A stretch of DNA of 64,000 nt from Bacillus sp. FJAT-25509 (GTDB lineage Bacteria; Bacillota; Bacilli; Bacillales; Bacillaceae_G): NCBI RefSeq assembly GCF_001420605.1, contig NZ_LJIZ01000018.1:60179-124178 (forward strand), read 5' to 3'. Below the pieces are notes generated by a model. The model ran no database searches. It was not told where the DNA came from and saw only the letters and a program-made list of their open reading frames with translations. Below are positions 47,843-57,733 of the stretch, piece after piece; the stretch's first letter is position 1, and every line of letters starts with the position of its first letter. The position numbers and the translations under genes are program-made.

Positions 47843-50800
47843 TTATTGATCTAATCCTAAATTTTTTAAGATGTCTTCTAAAGTCTTTCCTTTATTAGTA
47901 GTTTTTGGTTTTGGCGCATTATCAACTGTCGAATTTTGTAATCCAAAATTTTTCATGATAAAGGCCATATCCTTCCCATCTACTACTTTATCAAAATTAA
48001 AGTCCGCTGTATTATTATCTGTACCCCAATATGTTTCGACAGCTATTGCATCTAAAATGTCAATAACGTTATCTTTATTCACATCACCAGCTGCTGCCCT
48101 TGTTAAATTCCAATTAATTCTCTTTCCTACTAATTCACCACGTACGTTATCTGATAAATTCATTTTTCGATACATTGTAAAATGACCAGGGATATCGACT
48201 TTGACAGTATAAGGTTTATTATCAGCTTTTATGCCTTCAGCAATGTATTGACCATTTTTGTTAGAAATTGGTGCTTCTACAGTCGTATTTCCATCATAAG
48301 AAGTAACTGTTACTTTTGCAGCAATTTTACTTTGATCAATTGCATAATTCGTTTGACCTGTAGACGGATCAATTGATCCTTCAGATAATATGGCTCCATC
48401 TACCCTTGATTGAGCTTCCTTAATTTTATAAGTTTCCATATAAGTATAGACGTTACTTGTTTCTACATTTGATTGATCAATCGTTGATGACGTCATTGTA
48501 TACCAATCAAATGGCATACCTTTAGTCCATTTCTCAGCTGTTTTTATGTCGAAATTAAATAATTTTAAATCTTCTGGTAAAGCTTTCGTTCCATTGTAAG
48601 TAAAGGTAAATATATAAAGAAGTGTACCAGTTGTAGTAGGTACTGATGACACTGAAACTTGCGCATCTCCATATTGTTTTACTTCATCACTTACAACGAC
48701 ATTTTGAATTGTTGCAAGATTTGGATCAACTTTTAAATTGATTTTTGTTGTTTTTAAGTTTTTCACATTATTTGAACGAACACTGTAATTAACAGTATCA
48801 CCTGTTGTGACAGTTTGTTTACTTGATTTTAAGTAATAGTATGGAAAATGTTCATCGACAAATATGATTCTTAAATCATTTGATGCATTTCCAGTAAAGT
48901 TTCGTGCTGCATCAAATCCATAAAATGCAACCTGCAATGGTGTAGAACGTTTTTTAACTTTAATCTGATCTGTATAGTTTCCATCTTTATCTGTATACTT
49001 TGGCTTTGCTGGGAATGGACTATCGTAAAACGATACAACCGCATTGCTTGTTTGATCAACCGGTATACCTAAGCGATTTGCTTCATCCGTTTCAGGATCG
49101 TTTAAATTAATGTTAAAGTCATATAAAAATTGGCCATTCGAATCAAATTGACTATCTTTATATTCAATTACTTTTTGATCTAAATTGTCAAAGGTAGTTG
49201 TCATATTTGGTGTGCCAGAGTCAAAAAAGAAATCAGCTGTTTTCGTAAATACTTTACCTTTTTCATTTGTTCCAATTATTTTTAATCGATATTTTCCTGA
49301 TTTTGCATTAATCGCTTCGCTACTTATCGGATTTTTCGCATCTCCAGTAAATGGAAAGTAGAGCGAATTAAATCCTCTTGAATTCGTATAATTTTGATTT
49401 TCGTTCAATGTGATTGGTAAATATGAACCTACTAAACCTAAATCCTCACCAGTTTCTGCATCCTGTAACACAATATCTAATGTTTTCATATATGACTTTA
49501 ATGAGTAACTATAACTTATATAAGGATATGCATTTTCAGGCCAATCTATATTATTGCCAAACATTGGATTGTTGATCTTAAAAGTATCAATTCCTTCATC
49601 AACAAAACGTCCACCAAATGGAATTTGATACGTTTCCGTTGGGTCTTCTGCATTTGTAAATGTAATATACCCTTCGTATGTTCCTTTTTCTGCAGTTTTT
49701 GGAATGTTTAAGTTAAACTTAATATTTTCTTTGCTAATTCCATCTAATTTTACAGAAGTCGGACCCGTTAATGTTACATTATTTTTAGTTGCATCTTTAG
49801 ATCCTCTTACTCCTGTTTGGAAATTTACATCTACCTTAAATGTTTTCACTTTTTCACTACGATTTTTTAATGTAATCTTACGAGAATCAGTAACATCTTG
49901 ATCATCGAATCCATAGGATCCAAAACTAATGCCACCAGTTAGTTCTTTAATTGAATTTTCTTTTCCACCAATAATTGTAGATGTTTGATCAACCACTTCT
50001 AACTCTACATTCGAATGAATTGCTTCATATGCATCTACTCGCCCACTACCTACTTCAAAAACGCTATACGCTTTTGATAGTGGATCAGCCGTATTCATTA
50101 AGATTGATTTAATATCCTCTGGTTGTAAATCTTTATTTGATTGAAGTAATAATGCTGATACCCCCGCTACATAAGGTGTTGCCATTGAAGTTCCAGAAAG
50201 ACGTGAGTAAGCATATTTATAATCTTCAGGTTTTGATCCATCAGCTGTTTTATTATTTTCATAAAATGGTACAGTTGAAAGAATCGAAACACCTGGAGCA
50301 GTTACTTCTGGTTTAATATCATAATTCCTGCGAGATGGACCTCTTGAACTAAATGTCGCTAATTCATCTGAATCAGTTTGAACTTTACTAAAATCTCCAA
50401 ATGTGAAATCAGAAGCTCCAGCTTTGATTGCTGCTGAAATAGCTAAACCATCTTCATTTGAAACAGAGAATGCCGGAACTGCATCCATTGATTCACCAAG
50501 ATATGATTGGATTGCACCTTCAGCTTTATTTGCTTCATCGTTATACATTAACACGCCAATTGCACCGTTTGCTTTTGCATTTTTAATTTTATCTATTAAT
50601 GCAATCGTTCCACGTTTAATAAATGCGATTTTTCCTTTTACATCTTTACCAGTAAAATCTGCAGGATTTCCTAAACCAACATCAACTAACTGATATGTTT
50701 TTCCTTTTAAAGATGTCATATCGTCTGAGTAATTTTGTGCTAATTGTCTTACTGAATAATTCTTGCCATTATTTACCCCTGCGTATTGGTAAACATCTAA

Positions 50801-52009
50801 AGCAATAGATGAGGCACCTACTGTTAATGCTAATGCTGCAGCTCCAGGTGAACCAAGCGTATACATTTGATTACCAGTATTCCCAGCTGCAACTACTGTT
50901 GTCACACCACTTAAAACTGCATTGTTAACTGCGATTGAAGTAACATACATTGGATCATTAATTGTTGCTCCAAGTGACATATTAATGACGTCCATACCGT
51001 CTTGAACTGCACGATCGATTCCTGCAAGAATGTCATCCGCTGTTCCACTTCCATATGGTCCAAGTACACGGTAAGCATATAGGTCCGACTCTGGTGCTGC
51101 TCCTACTGTTTTATACTCACTATTTGCATTGCCACGACCACCAATAATACCTGCAACATGTGTACCATGTTCAGTGTAATATGCTTCTGAATTACTAACT
51201 TCAGGTTTACCAGACTTTTTCCAATCTGCGTAAGTTGTTTCCATTGGATCATTATCGTTGTCAACGAAATCATATCCACCTTTATAAGCATCCTTTAAAT
51301 CTGGATGGTTATAATCCATCCCCGTATCTAAGATTCCGACTTTAATTCCTTTACCTGTAAATCCTTCATTATGTAAACGATCTAAAGCATCATAAGGTGT
51401 ATAGTTTCCAACATTTGCTTCGTCTGCTTTTAGTTGATCATTTTCTTTTGGTGGATCAATTGAAAACGTTTGGTCACTCCAAATCTTACTAACAGCTTTT
51501 GATTTTAATAGATTCATAATTTGATTTGCTGGTAGTGTCATGGAAACACCATTAAATGCATGTTTATAAGAACGATTAATTTTATAATCTACCTTTTTAC
51601 TTTTACCACTTGTTAAAACTTGGCCAACATCCTGAGTAAAAGTATCATGGTCTTGATTGATTAGCGCTTCAGCATCTGATTTTGTTAAGCTTTTACCTTC
51701 TACACTCGCTTCAATTTGTGCTACTTTAACAGGTTGATTTACAAATTCAACAATGACACTTGTTTGCTCCGAAGAGTCCAAATTAATATCAGAAGAAATT
51801 TGAAGCCCTGATTCTTCATTCGTTGAAAGCTCTTTAAGAGCCGCTCTTTGCTGTGCAGTTAGGTTAGCAAGAATGTCTTCTGCTTTACTTGGACTTTCTG
51901 CATTTGATACATTTGATGCTTGTCCAAGAGAACCTAAAATAAAACTAGATGTTAAAGCTACTACTGTAAAACCTTTAAGAACTTTCCCCTTCTCTCTCTT
52001 TTCCCCCAT
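47843..52009 (-). CDS. Large secreted subtilase with PA domain and dockerin-like repeats (paralogue 3)
   Basis: A 1388-aa S8 protease of the same design as paralogues 1 and 2. It has a signal peptide (1-37) and triad motifs GILDTGMDYNHPD, EHGTHVAGIIGG and SGTSMATPYVAGVSALL. The PA insert shows IAFIKRGTIALIDKIKNAKA. The dockerin-like loops are DVNKDNVIDILDAI and DFNFDKVVDGKDMA, and the tail is TLEDILKNLGLDQ. Its second loop is slightly altered (MAFIMKNFG). GGAGGAAG lies before the ATG. Antisense frames within the gene are shadows. It is separated from paralogue 2 by three regulators and a transporter, so the family is clustered but not in tandem. Confidence 0.93.
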   Translation of the reverse strand: MGEKREKGKVLKGFTVVALTSSFILGSLGQASNVSNAESPSKAEDILANLTAQQRAALKELSTNEESGLQISSDINLDSSEQTSVIVEFVNQPVKVAQIEASVEGKSLTKSDAEALINQDHDTFTQDVGQVLTSGKSKKVDYKINRSYKHAFNGVSMTLPANQIMNLLKSKAVSKIWSDQTFSIDPPKENDQLKADEANVGNYTPYDALDRLHNEGFTGKGIKVGILDTGMDYNHPDLKDAYKGGYDFVDNDNDPMETTYADWKKSGKPEVSNSEAYYTEHGTHVAGIIGGRGNANSEYKTVGAAPESDLYAYRVLGPYGSGTADDILAGIDRAVQDGMDVINMSLGATINDPMYVTSIAVNNAVLSGVTTVVAAGNTGNQMYTLGSPGAAALALTVGASSIALDVYQYAGVNNGKNYSVRQLAQNYSDDMTSLKGKTYQLVDVGLGNPADFTGKDVKGKIAFIKRGTIALIDKIKNAKANGAIGVLMYNDEANKAEGAIQSYLGESMDAVPAFSVSNEDGLAISAAIKAGASDFTFGDFSKVQTDSDELATFSSRGPSRRNYDIKPEVTAPGVSILSTVPFYENNKTADGSKPEDYKYAYSRLSGTSMATPYVAGVSALLLQSNKDLQPEDIKSILMNTADPLSKAYSVFEVGSGRVDAYEAIHSNVELEVVDQTSTIIGGKENSIKELTGGISFGSYGFDDQDVTDSRKITLKNRSEKVKTFKVDVNFQTGVRGSKDATKNNVTLTGPTSVKLDGISKENIKFNLNIPKTAEKGTYEGYITFTNAEDPTETYQIPFGGRFVDEGIDTFKINNPMFGNNIDWPENAYPYISYSYSLKSYMKTLDIVLQDAETGEDLGLVGSYLPITLNENQNYTNSRGFNSLYFPFTGDAKNPISSEAINAKSGKYRLKIIGTNEKGKVFTKTADFFFDSGTPNMTTTFDNLDQKVIEYKDSQFDSNGQFLYDFNINLNDPETDEANRLGIPVDQTSNAVVSFYDSPFPAKPKYTDKDGNYTDQIKVKKRSTPLQVAFYGFDAARNFTGNASNDLRIIFVDEHFPYYYLKSSKQTVTTGDTVNYSVRSNNVKNLKTTKINLKVDPNLATIQNVVVSDEVKQYGDAQVSVSSVPTTTGTLLYIFTFTYNGTKALPEDLKLFNFDIKTAEKWTKGMPFDWYTMTSSTIDQSNVETSNVYTYMETYKIKEAQSRVDGAILSEGSIDPSTGQTNYAIDQSKIAAKVTVTSYDGNTTVEAPISNKNGQYIAEGIKADNKPYTVKVDIPGHFTMYRKMNLSDNVRGELVGKRINWNLTRAAAGDVNKDNVIDILDAIAVETYWGTDNNTADFNFDKVVDGKDMAFIMKNFGLQNSTVDNAPKPKTTNKGKTLEDILKNLGLDQ

Positions 52010-52052
52010 CTTTCTTCCTCCAGTTCGTTTTCAACAATTTAGCTAATCCAAA

Positions 52053-52081
52053 TAATTACAAAAAATATCTTATTCTGACAA
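52053..52081 (-). promoter_or_regulatory. Promoter of subtilase 3
   Basis: On the minus strand TTGTCA, 17 bases, TAATTA, the same as upstream of subtilase 2 and about 45 bp from the start codon. Confidence 0.6.
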
Positions 52082-52164
52082 AATCCATTGTAATTAATCA
52101 TTTAAAATGAACAATTTTCGTTCATTTATCTTAATTAAATTATCGTGAATATTCTGTTTTTAAT

Positions 52165-52195
52165 CAAATGGGTTATTGCAGGCCTTGATTTATCA
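52165..52195 (-). promoter_or_regulatory. Conserved upstream element of subtilase 3
   Basis: The minus strand carries TGATAAA, 12 bases, then ATAACCCATTTG. It is the third copy of the element found upstream of the other subtilases. The remaining gap up to 52412 is AT-rich without a gene. Confidence 0.6.
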
Positions 52196-52412
52196 GTATT
52201 TATTCCATTAATTAAAAAATGCGACAAAACTCTACATTTTTCTCAATAAAATTAACATGATTTTTAACAATTTTAGGGATTCATTTTATCATTTAATTAA
52301 CCTATTAAAACTTTTTAATTAAAATATTAATCGTTATTTAGATTTCTATATATGTTAGATACAAAGTTAAAAAGATAGAATATTCCCAAGTAAGGTCTCT
52401 AAAACAAAAAAA

Positions 52413-52432
52413 GAACCAAGCTACGTTGATTC
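52413..52432 (-). terminator. Terminator of the zinc-ribbon MBL gene
   Basis: On the minus strand GAATCAA pairs with TTGGTTC (one G-T pair), followed by seven T residues. Confidence 0.75.
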
Positions 52433-52455
52433 TTTTTTCATATATCAATTGTCAA

Positions 52456-53289
52456 TTAAGTATCAAACAACTTTCCATCCAGTGCTTCAATATATCTTTT
52501 AGCAGATTTATAAACTACTTGTTTTGCATTCCCTTTTACAATCCCATGAAATGCATTATAAATTCTATCAAATGTTAACTTCTCAACAGCTAACGATATC
52601 TCTTTTACTTTTTTTGCTGGTAATGGAATTAAATTAGGATAACTATACATAAAACTTACCCATTCCGGATCTGCAACTACTTGAATAATATCCCCCGTTA
52701 ACAGTATTCCCTTATGCTCATTTCCAGCTTTCCATTCTAATACTGCCCCACCTTTAAAGTGCCCGCCTAATCGATGAATTTTAATTCCTTTGTTAAGCTC
52801 TAACATTTCGCCGGACCAAAAAATAATCTTATCACTTTTTCTCATAACCCACTCTTGATCATCTTCATGTATGTATACAGGTACATCAAATTTTTTAGCC
52901 CATTCAATTTGACTAGAGTAATAGTGTGGATGTGATAGAGCAATCGCATTGATTCCTCCTAGCTGCTTAATTTCTTCAATTGTCTTCTCATCTAAATAAG
53001 AGACACAATCCCATAATACATTAAACCCTTCATTCTTAATAAGATAGGCAGTTTGACCAATTCCAAACTTAGGACTAGTAACGATACTATTCAAATTGTC
53101 TTCTTCAAAACGGATAATATTTTGATAGTTCTGGTCTTTCATTGATTGTAATGTTGTCCATCCTTGGCCATGCGGGTTGATGTATTGTCTTTCTTCAGAA
53201 CAAATTGTGCAGTACTTAGGAGGATCGATAGACTTGTTATATTGAACGCCACATGTCGTACAAATAAAGTTGAACATTTGCTCATACAT
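52456..53289 (-). CDS. Metallo-beta-lactamase-fold protein with N-terminal zinc ribbon
   Basis: The 277-aa protein opens with a rubredoxin-like/zinc-ribbon motif (CTTCGVQY...KYCTICSEE, four Cys within residues 10-31). An MBL-fold domain follows: LSHPHYYSSQIEWA, GGHFKGGAVLEW, LLTGDIIQVVADPEWVSF and a final AFHGIV. The usual HxHxDH metal motif is changed to HPHYYS, so one or two metal ligands are replaced. It may still bind one metal or act as a different hydrolase. AAAGGA lies eight bases before the ATG. It appears monocistronic. Confidence 0.8.
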   Translation of the reverse strand: MYEQMFNFICTTCGVQYNKSIDPPKYCTICSEERQYINPHGQGWTTLQSMKDQNYQNIIRFEEDNLNSIVTSPKFGIGQTAYLIKNEGFNVLWDCVSYLDEKTIEEIKQLGGINAIALSHPHYYSSQIEWAKKFDVPVYIHEDDQEWVMRKSDKIIFWSGEMLELNKGIKIHRLGGHFKGGAVLEWKAGNEHKGILLTGDIIQVVADPEWVSFMYSYPNLIPLPAKKVKEISLAVEKLTFDRIYNAFHGIVKGNAKQVVYKSAKRYIEALDGKLFDT

Positions 53290-53360
53290 CTCACTTTCCT
53301 TTGAAATTAATCTGACAAATGGTACTTTATTAAAAGGTAAAAATTTCCAATAAAAACAGA

Positions 53361-53409
53361 CACATTTAAGTATAGTAAATCAAAAACTGATTTATTACAC
53401 TTGAATGTG
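53361..53409. other. Long near-perfect hairpin
   Basis: CACATTTAAGT pairs with ACTTGAATGTG and continues through TAAATCA/TGATTTA with one mismatch, giving about 21 paired positions around a short A-rich loop. It lies between the YbaK gene (stop 53439) and the MBL gene start. On the minus strand TCTGTTTTTA follows, so it may be the YbaK terminator, though the stem is longer and weaker in GC than usual. Confidence 0.6.
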
Positions 53410-53438
53410 CCTAAATAAATGATAGTCAGTGCATTCTA

Positions 53439-53924
53439 TTATTTAATTTTCACAACTTTACCTTTTGTCATTTCAACCAATTCATTTGGTGTTAATTGAA
53501 AAATTGCTTTCGGATGGCCAGCAGCAGCCCATACTTCTCTATACTGTAATAGATCCTCATCAATAAATGTAATTACTTGGTTTTTATGACCAATTGGTGA
53601 AACTCCTCCAATTACGAATCCTGTTTGTTCACGTACAAAGTCAGCATCTGCTTTACCTAGTTTTTCATTTAGTATTTTCTCAATTTGTTTCTCATTTACA
53701 CGGTTTATTCCACTTGCGACTACTAGTACAGCGCTATTTGAGCTTTCTAATTTGAATATAATAGACTTTGCAATTTGAGCCACTTCACAACTTAATGCTT
53801 CCGCTGCTTCCTTAGCAGTTCTTGCACTATTTGGTAATTCAATCACTTTATTTGAATAACCTAACTCAAAAATTAAATCTTGTACGATTTGTGCACTTTC
53901 TTTTAATGCTTCCACAAACATCAC
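53439..53924 (-). CDS. YbaK/EbsC-type aminoacyl-tRNA deacylase
   Basis: A 161-aa protein of the YbaK/ProX superfamily that hydrolyses mischarged tRNAs. Motifs are CEVAQIAKSIIFKLESSNSA, VVASGINRVNEKQIEKIL, ADFVREQTGFVIGGVSPIGH and VWAAAGHPKAIFQLTPNEL, with the conserved Lys of AKSIIF. The length is typical. Two consecutive ATG codons open the frame, so the start could be one codon later. It appears monocistronic. Confidence 0.9.
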   Translation of the reverse strand: MMFVEALKESAQIVQDLIFELGYSNKVIELPNSARTAKEAAEALSCEVAQIAKSIIFKLESSNSAVLVVASGINRVNEKQIEKILNEKLGKADADFVREQTGFVIGGVSPIGHKNQVITFIDEDLLQYREVWAAAGHPKAIFQLTPNELVEMTKGKVVKIK

Positions 53925-53996
53925 TTCCCTAAAAAATTGATTTTTAAATTATTCCATACTAAAAGGTACAATCCTGCTTTTTTTCAAATAAATAAA

Positions 53997-55091
53997 CTAC
54001 TTCCACCAAATTGAATTAGGATATTCACCTGTACTTATATTAATTGTTTCACCAATTTTAGGTGTAGAATACTTTACTTCATTTTCTTTAGCAGCCTTCA
54101 CGGCACGTTCAATTGGGTCATTCCAGTCATGAAATGCTAATGTAAAGGCACCAAAGTGAATTGGTACAAGAACTTCACCTTTTACATCAATAAAAGCTTT
54201 AACAGTTTCTTCTGGCAGCATATGAATTGCAGACCATCGTTTATCATATTGACCACATTCCATTAACGCTAGATTAAACGGTCCATATTTTTCCCCTATT
54301 TCCTTAAAATGAGGTGCATATCCGCTATCTCCACTAAAATAAATTTTCGTTTTCCCACCAATGATGACCCACGAGCACCACAAAGTACTGTTACGATCAG
54401 TTAAACTTCTTCCCGAAAAATGTCTTGCTGGCGTACAAGCTAATGTTAATTGATCAAATTTAAATTCATCCCACCAGTTATGCTCAGAAATACTCTCTTT
54501 CGGTACCCCCCAACTCACTAAGTGACTTCCTACACCAAGCGGAACAATAAATCGATCTACTTTCTGTTTGATTTTTTTTATTGTACCGTAATCTAAATGG
54601 TCATAATGATCATGCGATAGTATGACAGCATCTATTTTTGGTAATTCACTGATCTCAATTGGCAAACCTCCGCTATATCTTTTACCACCAAATTGCGGAA
54701 ACGGGGTTGGTGCGTTCCCAAACATTGGATCAACTAAAATGTTTTTGCCTTCTATTTCAATTAATAGTGCTGAATGTCCAAACCAAGTAATTTTCGAATC
54801 TTTACTTTCTGAATGAAACCTGGAAACATCAATTTTCTCCATTGGAATCCCATCTCTAGGAACACGATTCGGATTTTTCTTAACAAAGTCTCTAATCATA
54901 GAAATGTTTGTTTTAAAATCCATACTCATACTAGTAGGGACTTGGTTTATAAACTTACCATTTTTATAATGCTCTAAAGCATAAAATGACTCCATTTGAT
55001 CCTTTGAATATTTCTTCCCAAAATGAGGATATGTATTTAAAAACGTTAAAATAACGATAACTAATATGACTAAAATTAGTAAAAATAACAT
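53997..55091 (-). CDS. MBL-fold metallo-hydrolase, NAPE-PLD/UlaG-like, membrane anchored
   Basis: The 364-aa protein starts with one hydrophobic helix (1-19). Residues 100-340 form a beta-lactamase-like domain with ITWFGHSALLIEIEGKNILV, DAVILSHDHYDHLDYGTI (the intact HDHYDH metal motif), ACTPARHFSGRSLTDRNSTL and IYFSGDSGYAPHF. The pattern is that of the NAPE-PLD-like branch, which cleaves phosphodiester bonds in lipids. The physiological substrate in Bacillus is unknown. It probably works at the outer or inner face of the membrane. Confidence 0.88.
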   Translation of the reverse strand: MLFLLILVILVIVILTFLNTYPHFGKKYSKDQMESFYALEHYKNGKFINQVPTSMSMDFKTNISMIRDFVKKNPNRVPRDGIPMEKIDVSRFHSESKDSKITWFGHSALLIEIEGKNILVDPMFGNAPTPFPQFGGKRYSGGLPIEISELPKIDAVILSHDHYDHLDYGTIKKIKQKVDRFIVPLGVGSHLVSWGVPKESISEHNWWDEFKFDQLTLACTPARHFSGRSLTDRNSTLWCSWVIIGGKTKIYFSGDSGYAPHFKEIGEKYGPFNLALMECGQYDKRWSAIHMLPEETVKAFIDVKGEVLVPIHFGAFTLAFHDWNDPIERAVKAAKENEVKYSTPKIGETINISTGEYPNSIWWK

Positions 55092-55209
55092 TTAATTTCT
55101 GCCTCCAAATAAACCTTTACTAAATTTTACACTACCACAAATTTAGATGATTAAACAAATATTCAGATTGCTTTTTTATATAAAAAATTACTTTCTCTTG
55201 ATAAAAAAA

Positions 55210-55233
55210 AGAGAGGTAAAAATTCACCTCTCT
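55210..55233 (-). terminator. Terminator of the riboflavin operon
   Basis: AGAGAGGT pairs with ACCTCTCT and the minus strand continues with an eight-T run. Confidence 0.9.
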
Positions 55234-55262
55234 TTAATCAGTTTCTTCTATTATATATATAC

Positions 55263-55724
55263 TTAGTTTATAGTTCTTAATAAATTAGCCATTTCAATTG
55301 CTGAAATACCAGAATCCCAGCCTTTATTACCAGCTTTAGTGCCCGCTCTTTCAATCGCTTGTTCAATATTTTCTGTCGTTAATACACCAAAAATGACAGG
55401 GATACCAGTTTGTAGCGTAATAGCAGCAACACCTTTTGCTACTTCATTACATACGTAATCGTAATGAGTAGTTGCCCCACGAATAACTGTTCCTAGCGTA
55501 ATGATTGCATCGTATTTTTTTGAATCTGCAAGTTTTTTTGCGACTAATGGAATTTCAAATGCACCTGGTACCCAAATAACATCAACGTCTGATTCTTCTA
55601 CACCATGACGATATAGTGCATCTTCTGCACCACCTAGTAGTTTTGATGTAATAAATTCATTAAAACGTCCTACGATTACAGCAACTTTAAGTCCAGATCC
55701 TACTAAATTTCCTTCAAATTTCAT
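55263..55724 (-). CDS. ribH: 6,7-dimethyl-8-ribityllumazine synthase
   Basis: A 153-aa protein from ATG 55724 ([20 protein letters not shown]), with GGGAGAG eight bases upstream; an in-frame ATG at 55739 would add five residues. Motifs are [40 protein letters not shown] and [13 protein letters not shown]. It condenses the RibBA product dihydroxybutanone phosphate with the pyrimidine intermediate to lumazine. It is the last gene of the ribE-ribBA-ribH operon. Confidence 0.96.
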   Translation of the reverse strand: MKFEGNLVGSGLKVAVIVGRFNEFITSKLLGGAEDALYRHGVEESDVDVIWVPGAFEIPLVAKKLADSKKYDAIITLGTVIRGATTHYDYVCNEVAKGVAAITLQTGIPVIFGVLTTENIEQAIERAGTKAGNKGWDSGISAIEMANLLRTIN

Positions 55725-55741
55725 CTTAATCTCTCCCATTT

Positions 55742-56935
55742 TTAATAGTGTAATAAATGTCCCATTTTTTCGATTTTAGTAATTAAATATTTTTCGTTTT
55801 CTGTTTTCATTTCGGTTTGAATTGGCACTCGATTATTTATCTGGATTCCGTGAGATTTTAGCGCTTCTATTTTAACTGGATTATTCGTTACTAAATCTAT
55901 ACTCACAATCCCTAAATCTTTAATAATTTGAGCACTTATCGCATAATCTCTTAAATCTGAATCAAATCCTAAATTTAGGTTTGCTTCAACAGTATCAAAG
56001 CCTTCTTCCTGTAACTTATATGCTCTTAACTTATTAAGTAAGCCAATCCCTCTGCCTTCTTGTCGCATATAAACAATTACGCCTTTGCCTACTTCTTCAA
56101 TCATCGATAATGTTGATTGCAACTGAGGTCCACAATCACAACGACATGAGCCAAATACATCACCTGTTAAACATTCCGAATGAATACGTACAAGTACTGG
56201 TTCACCATCGTCAACTTTACCTTTTACAATCGCAATATGCTCTTTGCCATCGATCTTGTTTGTATAACCAATCATCTTAAAATCACCAAAATCTGTTGGT
56301 AATTTAATTTCAACTTCTCTTTTTACAAGTTGTTCAGTTTCTTGTCTATAATGAATTAAATCTTTAATTGTAATCATTTTTAAATTAAATTTATTTGCGA
56401 TTTGAATTAGATCCGGTACTCTTGCCATCGTTCCATCGTCATTCATAATCTCACAAATGACACCAACTTCTTTCGATCCAGCCATTCGAGCTAAATCCAC
56501 TGCCGCTTCTGTATGACCTGGTCTCTCAATAACTCCCCCGTTTTTAGCGACTAAAGGAAACATATGCCCAGGTCTTCTAAAATCTGCTCCAGTTGATTCA
56601 TCATTTAACATTTGTAAAACAGTATGTGAACGTTCAAATGCCGAGATACCAGTAGTAGAGTCAATATGATCAATACTTACAGTAAAGGCAGTACCATGAG
56701 AATCTGTATTTTTTGTTACCATTTCATATAAATCTAGTTTCTTGGCTATCTCTTCAGAAACAGGTGCACAAATTAATCCGCGACCATGAGTGGCCATAAA
56801 ATTGATATTTTCAGGAGTTGCAAATTCTCCGATAACAACAAAATCTCCTTCATTCTCTCGATCTTCATCATCACAAACAATAATAATTTTACCATTTTTT
56901 AAGTCTTCAATTGCTTCTTCTATTTTAGAGAACAT
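55742..56935 (-). CDS. ribBA: Bifunctional 3,4-dihydroxy-2-butanone-4-phosphate synthase / GTP cyclohydrolase II
   Basis: A fused enzyme of 397 aa. The N-terminal DHBP synthase domain (1-200) shows [27 protein letters not shown] and [16 protein letters not shown]. The C-terminal GTP cyclohydrolase II (about 205-397) has the zinc cysteines of [15 protein letters not shown] and the catalytic [13 protein letters not shown]. It supplies both entry compounds of riboflavin synthesis. It sits 12 bp after ribE and before ribH. Confidence 0.97.
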   Translation of the reverse strand: MFSKIEEAIEDLKNGKIIIVCDDEDRENEGDFVVIGEFATPENINFMATHGRGLICAPVSEEIAKKLDLYEMVTKNTDSHGTAFTVSIDHIDSTTGISAFERSHTVLQMLNDESTGADFRRPGHMFPLVAKNGGVIERPGHTEAAVDLARMAGSKEVGVICEIMNDDGTMARVPDLIQIANKFNLKMITIKDLIHYRQETEQLVKREVEIKLPTDFGDFKMIGYTNKIDGKEHIAIVKGKVDDGEPVLVRIHSECLTGDVFGSCRCDCGPQLQSTLSMIEEVGKGVIVYMRQEGRGIGLLNKLRAYKLQEEGFDTVEANLNLGFDSDLRDYAISAQIIKDLGIVSIDLVTNNPVKIEALKSHGIQINNRVPIQTEMKTENEKYLITKIEKMGHLLHY

Positions 56936-56947
56936 GAGCTTACTCCT

Positions 56948-57595
56948 TTATATATAGCCATTTTGAGTTAAAAATGAAGTTGTTATTGCATTACTCTTTT
57001 TCGTCTCATTCATACCAAGCATTTTTTCAACATACTTACCTAATAAATCAAACTCAATATTAACGACATCTCCAACTTTTTTACTGCCTATGATCGTATG
57101 TGAACGGGTATGAGGAATTAAAGAGATTGTTACAATATCAGTTTCAACTTCAAATATTGTTAAACTTGTACCATCAATCGTTATACTGCCTTTTTGAAGG
57201 CAATATTTAGCAAACTGACTTGGAATATTAATTTTATAGATTACAGCATTTTCCATTGATTTGATGGATACAATTTTACCTGTACCATCAATATGACCCG
57301 ATACAATATGGCCACCAAACCGGCCATTTGCTGCCATTGCCCGCTCCAAATTTACTTTTTGGCTAGAAACCAAAGTACTTAGATTTGAAGCTTGAAATGT
57401 TTCAGGCATGACATCAACAGAAAATTCATTTTTAGTAAAATTCGTAACGGTTAAACAAACCCCATTTACAGAGATGCTGTCTCCTAAATGAACATCCTCT
57501 AAAATTTCTGATGCGCCAATTGTAAGCACTAAAGTTTTACCTTTTTTTACGATATTTTTTACTGTTCCTATTTCTTCAACGATTCCAGTAAACAA
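56948..57595 (-). CDS. ribE: Riboflavin synthase, alpha chain
   Basis: A 215-aa protein with two internally repeated lumazine-binding domains. The first opens MFTGIVEEIG and has SISVNGVCLTVTNF; the second begins near GHIVSGHIDGTGKI and has GSITIDGTSLTIFEV. Translation starts at TTG 57595 with a GAGGTG site. It dismutates two lumazines to riboflavin. It is the first gene after the FMN riboswitch; the ribD gene that normally precedes it in Bacillus is absent here. Confidence 0.95.
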   Translation of the reverse strand: MFTGIVEEIGTVKNIVKKGKTLVLTIGASEILEDVHLGDSISVNGVCLTVTNFTKNEFSVDVMPETFQASNLSTLVSSQKVNLERAMAANGRFGGHIVSGHIDGTGKIVSIKSMENAVIYKINIPSQFAKYCLQKGSITIDGTSLTIFEVETDIVTISLIPHTRSHTIIGSKKVGDVVNIEFDLLGKYVEKMLGMNETKKSNAITTSFLTQNGYI

Positions 57596-57733
57596 GTTTA
57601 TTCACCTCAATTCGAAAAAGCACATTACACTCAAGCCCGATAAATGACTTTGTAAGATCCATCTCTAATTTCATAAATAGTTGATCCAACTTATCACACC
57701 CTCTAATTCAAATTAATTTGAAAAAGTGAAAAG

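Noticed and set aside
57596..57733. ribD remnant upstream of ribE
   Set aside because: A minus-strand reading (LEMDLTKSFIGLECNVLF...) is open for about 35 codons, but it shows none of the RibD deaminase or reductase motifs and is out of frame with ribE.
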